From: Thermodesulfobacteriota bacterium | GTDB lineage: Bacteria > Desulfobacterota > DSM-4660 > Desulfatiglandales > Desulfatiglandaceae | Assembly: GCA_028278625.1 (NCBI GenBank) | Contig: JANQDY010000238.1 | Location: 1-33,784, forward strand | Reading direction: 5' to 3' | Length of the DNA: 33,784 nucleotides | Part shown: one piece after another, positions 32,071 to 33,784 of the stretch | Layout of the letters: each line of letters begins with the position of its first letter | How positions within the stretch are numbered: position 1 is the first letter of the stretch | Translations under genes and position numbers: made by a program | The notes under the pieces: generated by a model | Database searches by the model: none | Told to the model about the DNA's origin: nothing | Seen by the model: the letters and a program-made list of their open reading frames with translations, nothing else

Positions 32071-33784
32071 AAAGAAAAGTGTTTTTCGGGTTTTTATTGG
32101 TTTTGATCACGATGCTTTCTCCTCTCTGCTTCGGCTCGGAGACCAAGGGGATCAAGGTGGTGGTGAAAGACAACTCCGGACGTCCGGTGGGCCTCTACAA
32201 GGGGAGTTATGCACTACTGATCGGCGTCAGCGACTATACCGCCGGGTGGCCAAAACTTGAGAGCATTCCCCATGAGATTGAAGAGATTGGGGCGGCATTG
32301 AAGAAACGAGGGTTTCATGTGGTAACGGTGATGAATCCCGATAGTGACGAACTCTACGAGGCTTTCGAAGACTTTATTGACACCTACGGTTTTGACGAGG
32401 AAAACCGTCTTCTGTTCTTTTTTTCGGGGCACGGGCATAGCAGAAAACGGGGAAAGAAGGGATACCTTGTGCCGGTGGATGCACCCGATCCAAGGTACGA
32501 CGAAAAAGGATTTGCCAGGAAAGCCATCGGAATGAATCAAATTCTCACCTGGTCCCGGGTCATAGAAGCCAAGCATGCGCTGTTCCTGTTCGATAGCTGT
32601 TTTTCCGGAACCGTGTTTAAGGCCAAAGCACTGCCCCGGATTCCACCCAACATTACAGATGTCACTTCTCGACCGGTGCGCCAGTTTATTTCCGCGGGGA
32701 GCGCCGGAGAAGAAGTGCCTGCCAGAAGCGTGTTTACCCCTTCATTTATTCGGGCCCTGGAAGGGGAGGGGGATTTTGACAAGGACGGATACATTACCGG
32801 CACGGAAATGGGCATGTATCTTCACAAAAAAGTGCTTTCATACAGAAAAGGACAGACGCCACAATACGGAAAGATCAAGGACCCTGATCTGGACCGGGGG
32901 GATTTCGTGTTTGTTCTGCCGGATGCCCCCCATGACAAACCGAAAACGCCTGAAGCGAATGTGCTCACCCACAATATTCCTCAAATCAATGCCGATAAGG
33001 AGCTGCTGTTCTGGCAATCCATTAAGGACAGCGATGACCCCGTATTGTTTGAGGCCTACATCAGGGCTTTCCCCGAAGGGGTATTCACACCCATTGCAGA
33101 AGCCAAACTGGAAACCTTAAAAAAAGAAGAGGCTGTCTCAATTCCGGAGGCTAAAGCAAAACCAAAGCTGTTTGTGGTAACCGATCCGAAAAACGCAACC
33201 ATCAGGATTCTCAATATCAGGCCGAAATTCTACCAGGGGATGCCCCTTAAGCCGGGCAGCTATCATGTGGAGGTATCACACAAAGGATATCAAACAAAGA
33301 AAAACTGGATCACGGTAAAAGCGGATGAAAAGAAAACCGTATCAATCAACCTTGAGAAGATAAGAGAAACCCGATTAGACCCCTCCCGGGTAAAACAACC
33401 CGGAGTTTCCAAAACCACCACGACCCTGTCTGCCACAAAAGAGGTTTCGGCGGCAAAAAAGGAAGCGATCACCCTGTACAAAAAACGCCGGTATAAAGAG
33501 GCTGTCAAAGCCTTTGATGAAGTCCTCATAATAAGGCCCAACGACGCATGGGCCCTCAAATATCTGGCAGATGCACAGAAAGTGCTGGGCCGATACAAGT
33601 CCGCCCACAAAAATATCGACAAAGCCCTCAAGCTCGATCCCAATGACAGTTTTTCATACAAGGTCAAGGCGAATATTCTCTACAAGGAAAAACGGAACAA
33701 AGAGGCCGCACAGGTCTTTTTGAAGGCCCTCAAGATAAAGCCCGATGACCCATGGACGCTCAAGTACCTGGCAGACGCACTCCA
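32067..33784 (+). CDS. secreted caspase-family protein with EF-hand-like loop, PEGA domain and TPRs (3' end missing)
   Basis: The reading frame is open to the right edge (at least 572 codons). It begins with a Sec signal (MKRKVFFGFLLVLITMLSPL, cleavage near CFGS). A caspase-like peptidase domain (about residues 45-265) has the catalytic His122 in FFFSGHG and Cys178 in LFDSCFSG. A canonical EF-hand-like loop, DFDKDGYITGTE (236-247), lies in that domain. A PEGA-like beta domain (about 365-431) and at least three tetratricopeptide repeats (from about residue 460) follow. Such proteins are thought to process or bind partners at the cell envelope, with unknown substrates. The start overlaps tilS by four bases. 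The protein may be longer than seen, with more TPRs beyond the window. Confidence 0.9.
   Translation, partial: MKRKVFFGFLLVLITMLSPLCFGSETKGIKVVVKDNSGRPVGLYKGSYALLIGVSDYTAGWPKLESIPHEIEEIGAALKKRGFHVVTVMNPDSDELYEAFEDFIDTYGFDEENRLLFFFSGHGHSRKRGKKGYLVPVDAPDPRYDEKGFARKAIGMNQILTWSRVIEAKHALFLFDSCFSGTVFKAKALPRIPPNITDVTSRPVRQFISAGSAGEEVPARSVFTPSFIRALEGEGDFDKDGYITGTEMGMYLHKKVLSYRKGQTPQYGKIKDPDLDRGDFVFVLPDAPHDKPKTPEANVLTHNIPQINADKELLFWQSIKDSDDPVLFEAYIRAFPEGVFTPIAEAKLETLKKEEAVSIPEAKAKPKLFVVTDPKNATIRILNIRPKFYQGMPLKPGSYHVEVSHKGYQTKKNWITVKADEKKTVSINLEKIRETRLDPSRVKQPGVSKTTTTLSATKEVSAAKKEAITLYKKRRYKEAVKAFDEVLIIRPNDAWALKYLADAQKVLGRYKSAHKNIDKALKLDPNDSFSYKVKANILYKEKRNKEAAQVFLKALKIKPDDPWTLKYLADAL

Overview
The window looks like the chromosome of an anaerobic Desulfobacterota-type bacterium, most likely a Desulfococcus/Desulfosarcina-like sulfate reducer. 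This is inferred from the mix of an aldehyde:ferredoxin oxidoreductase, ETF-linked flavoenzymes, an anaerobic nicotinate pathway, TRAP and urea/branched-chain-amino-acid-type ABC transporters, and moderate GC content. No ribosomal RNA or other taxonomic marker is present, so the placement is tentative.

Layout. (1) 1-1149: the 3' end of a WYL-domain regulator gene interrupted by an in-frame TGA, a tRNA-Thr(CGU) on the minus strand with its own promoter, and pyrF. (2) 1150-13563: a roughly 12-kb catabolic cluster on the plus strand, preceded by a 458-bp intergenic region with a TTGACA promoter, a GntR/FadR-type operator match and a heptanucleotide tandem repeat. Its genes are etfA, a DAO-family FAD amine dehydrogenase, a periplasmic-binding-protein paralogue without a signal peptide, a two-cluster ferredoxin, a tungsten/molybdenum AOR, etfB, an isochorismatase-family amidase, a Tat-exported binding protein, two ABC ATPases and two permeases. 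A consistent reading is uptake of an amide- or urea-like compound, hydrolysis to an amine, ETF-linked oxidation of the amine to an aldehyde, and oxidation of the aldehyde to an acid by AOR. The substrate is not known.

(3) 13741-27506: a second island that I read as anaerobic nicotinamide/nicotinate degradation. It encodes a GntR-FCD regulator, a TRAP transporter, a methylmalonate-semialdehyde-dehydrogenase-like ALDH, an exported nicotinamidase, a three-subunit molybdenum nicotinate dehydrogenase, enamidase, 6-hydroxynicotinate reductase, a UPF0280 protein and a PF06684 protein. Enamidase and 6-hydroxynicotinate reductase are the strongest identifications. The pathway would give 2-formylglutarate, a 2-substituted malonate semialdehyde. 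The adjacent ALDH has the features of the decarboxylating CoA-acylating family, so I propose that it makes glutaryl-CoA + CO2. That would replace the long Eubacterium barkeri route via methyleneglutarate, none of whose later genes are in the window.

(4) 27507-33784: housekeeping and stress genes. These are a minus-strand protein with two ribbon-helix-helix-like segments, a divergent region with a TTGACA-rich array, two tandem Hsp20 genes ending in a clear terminator, mtnA, tilS, and a caspase-like secreted protein with an EF-hand, a PEGA domain and TPRs that runs off the right edge.
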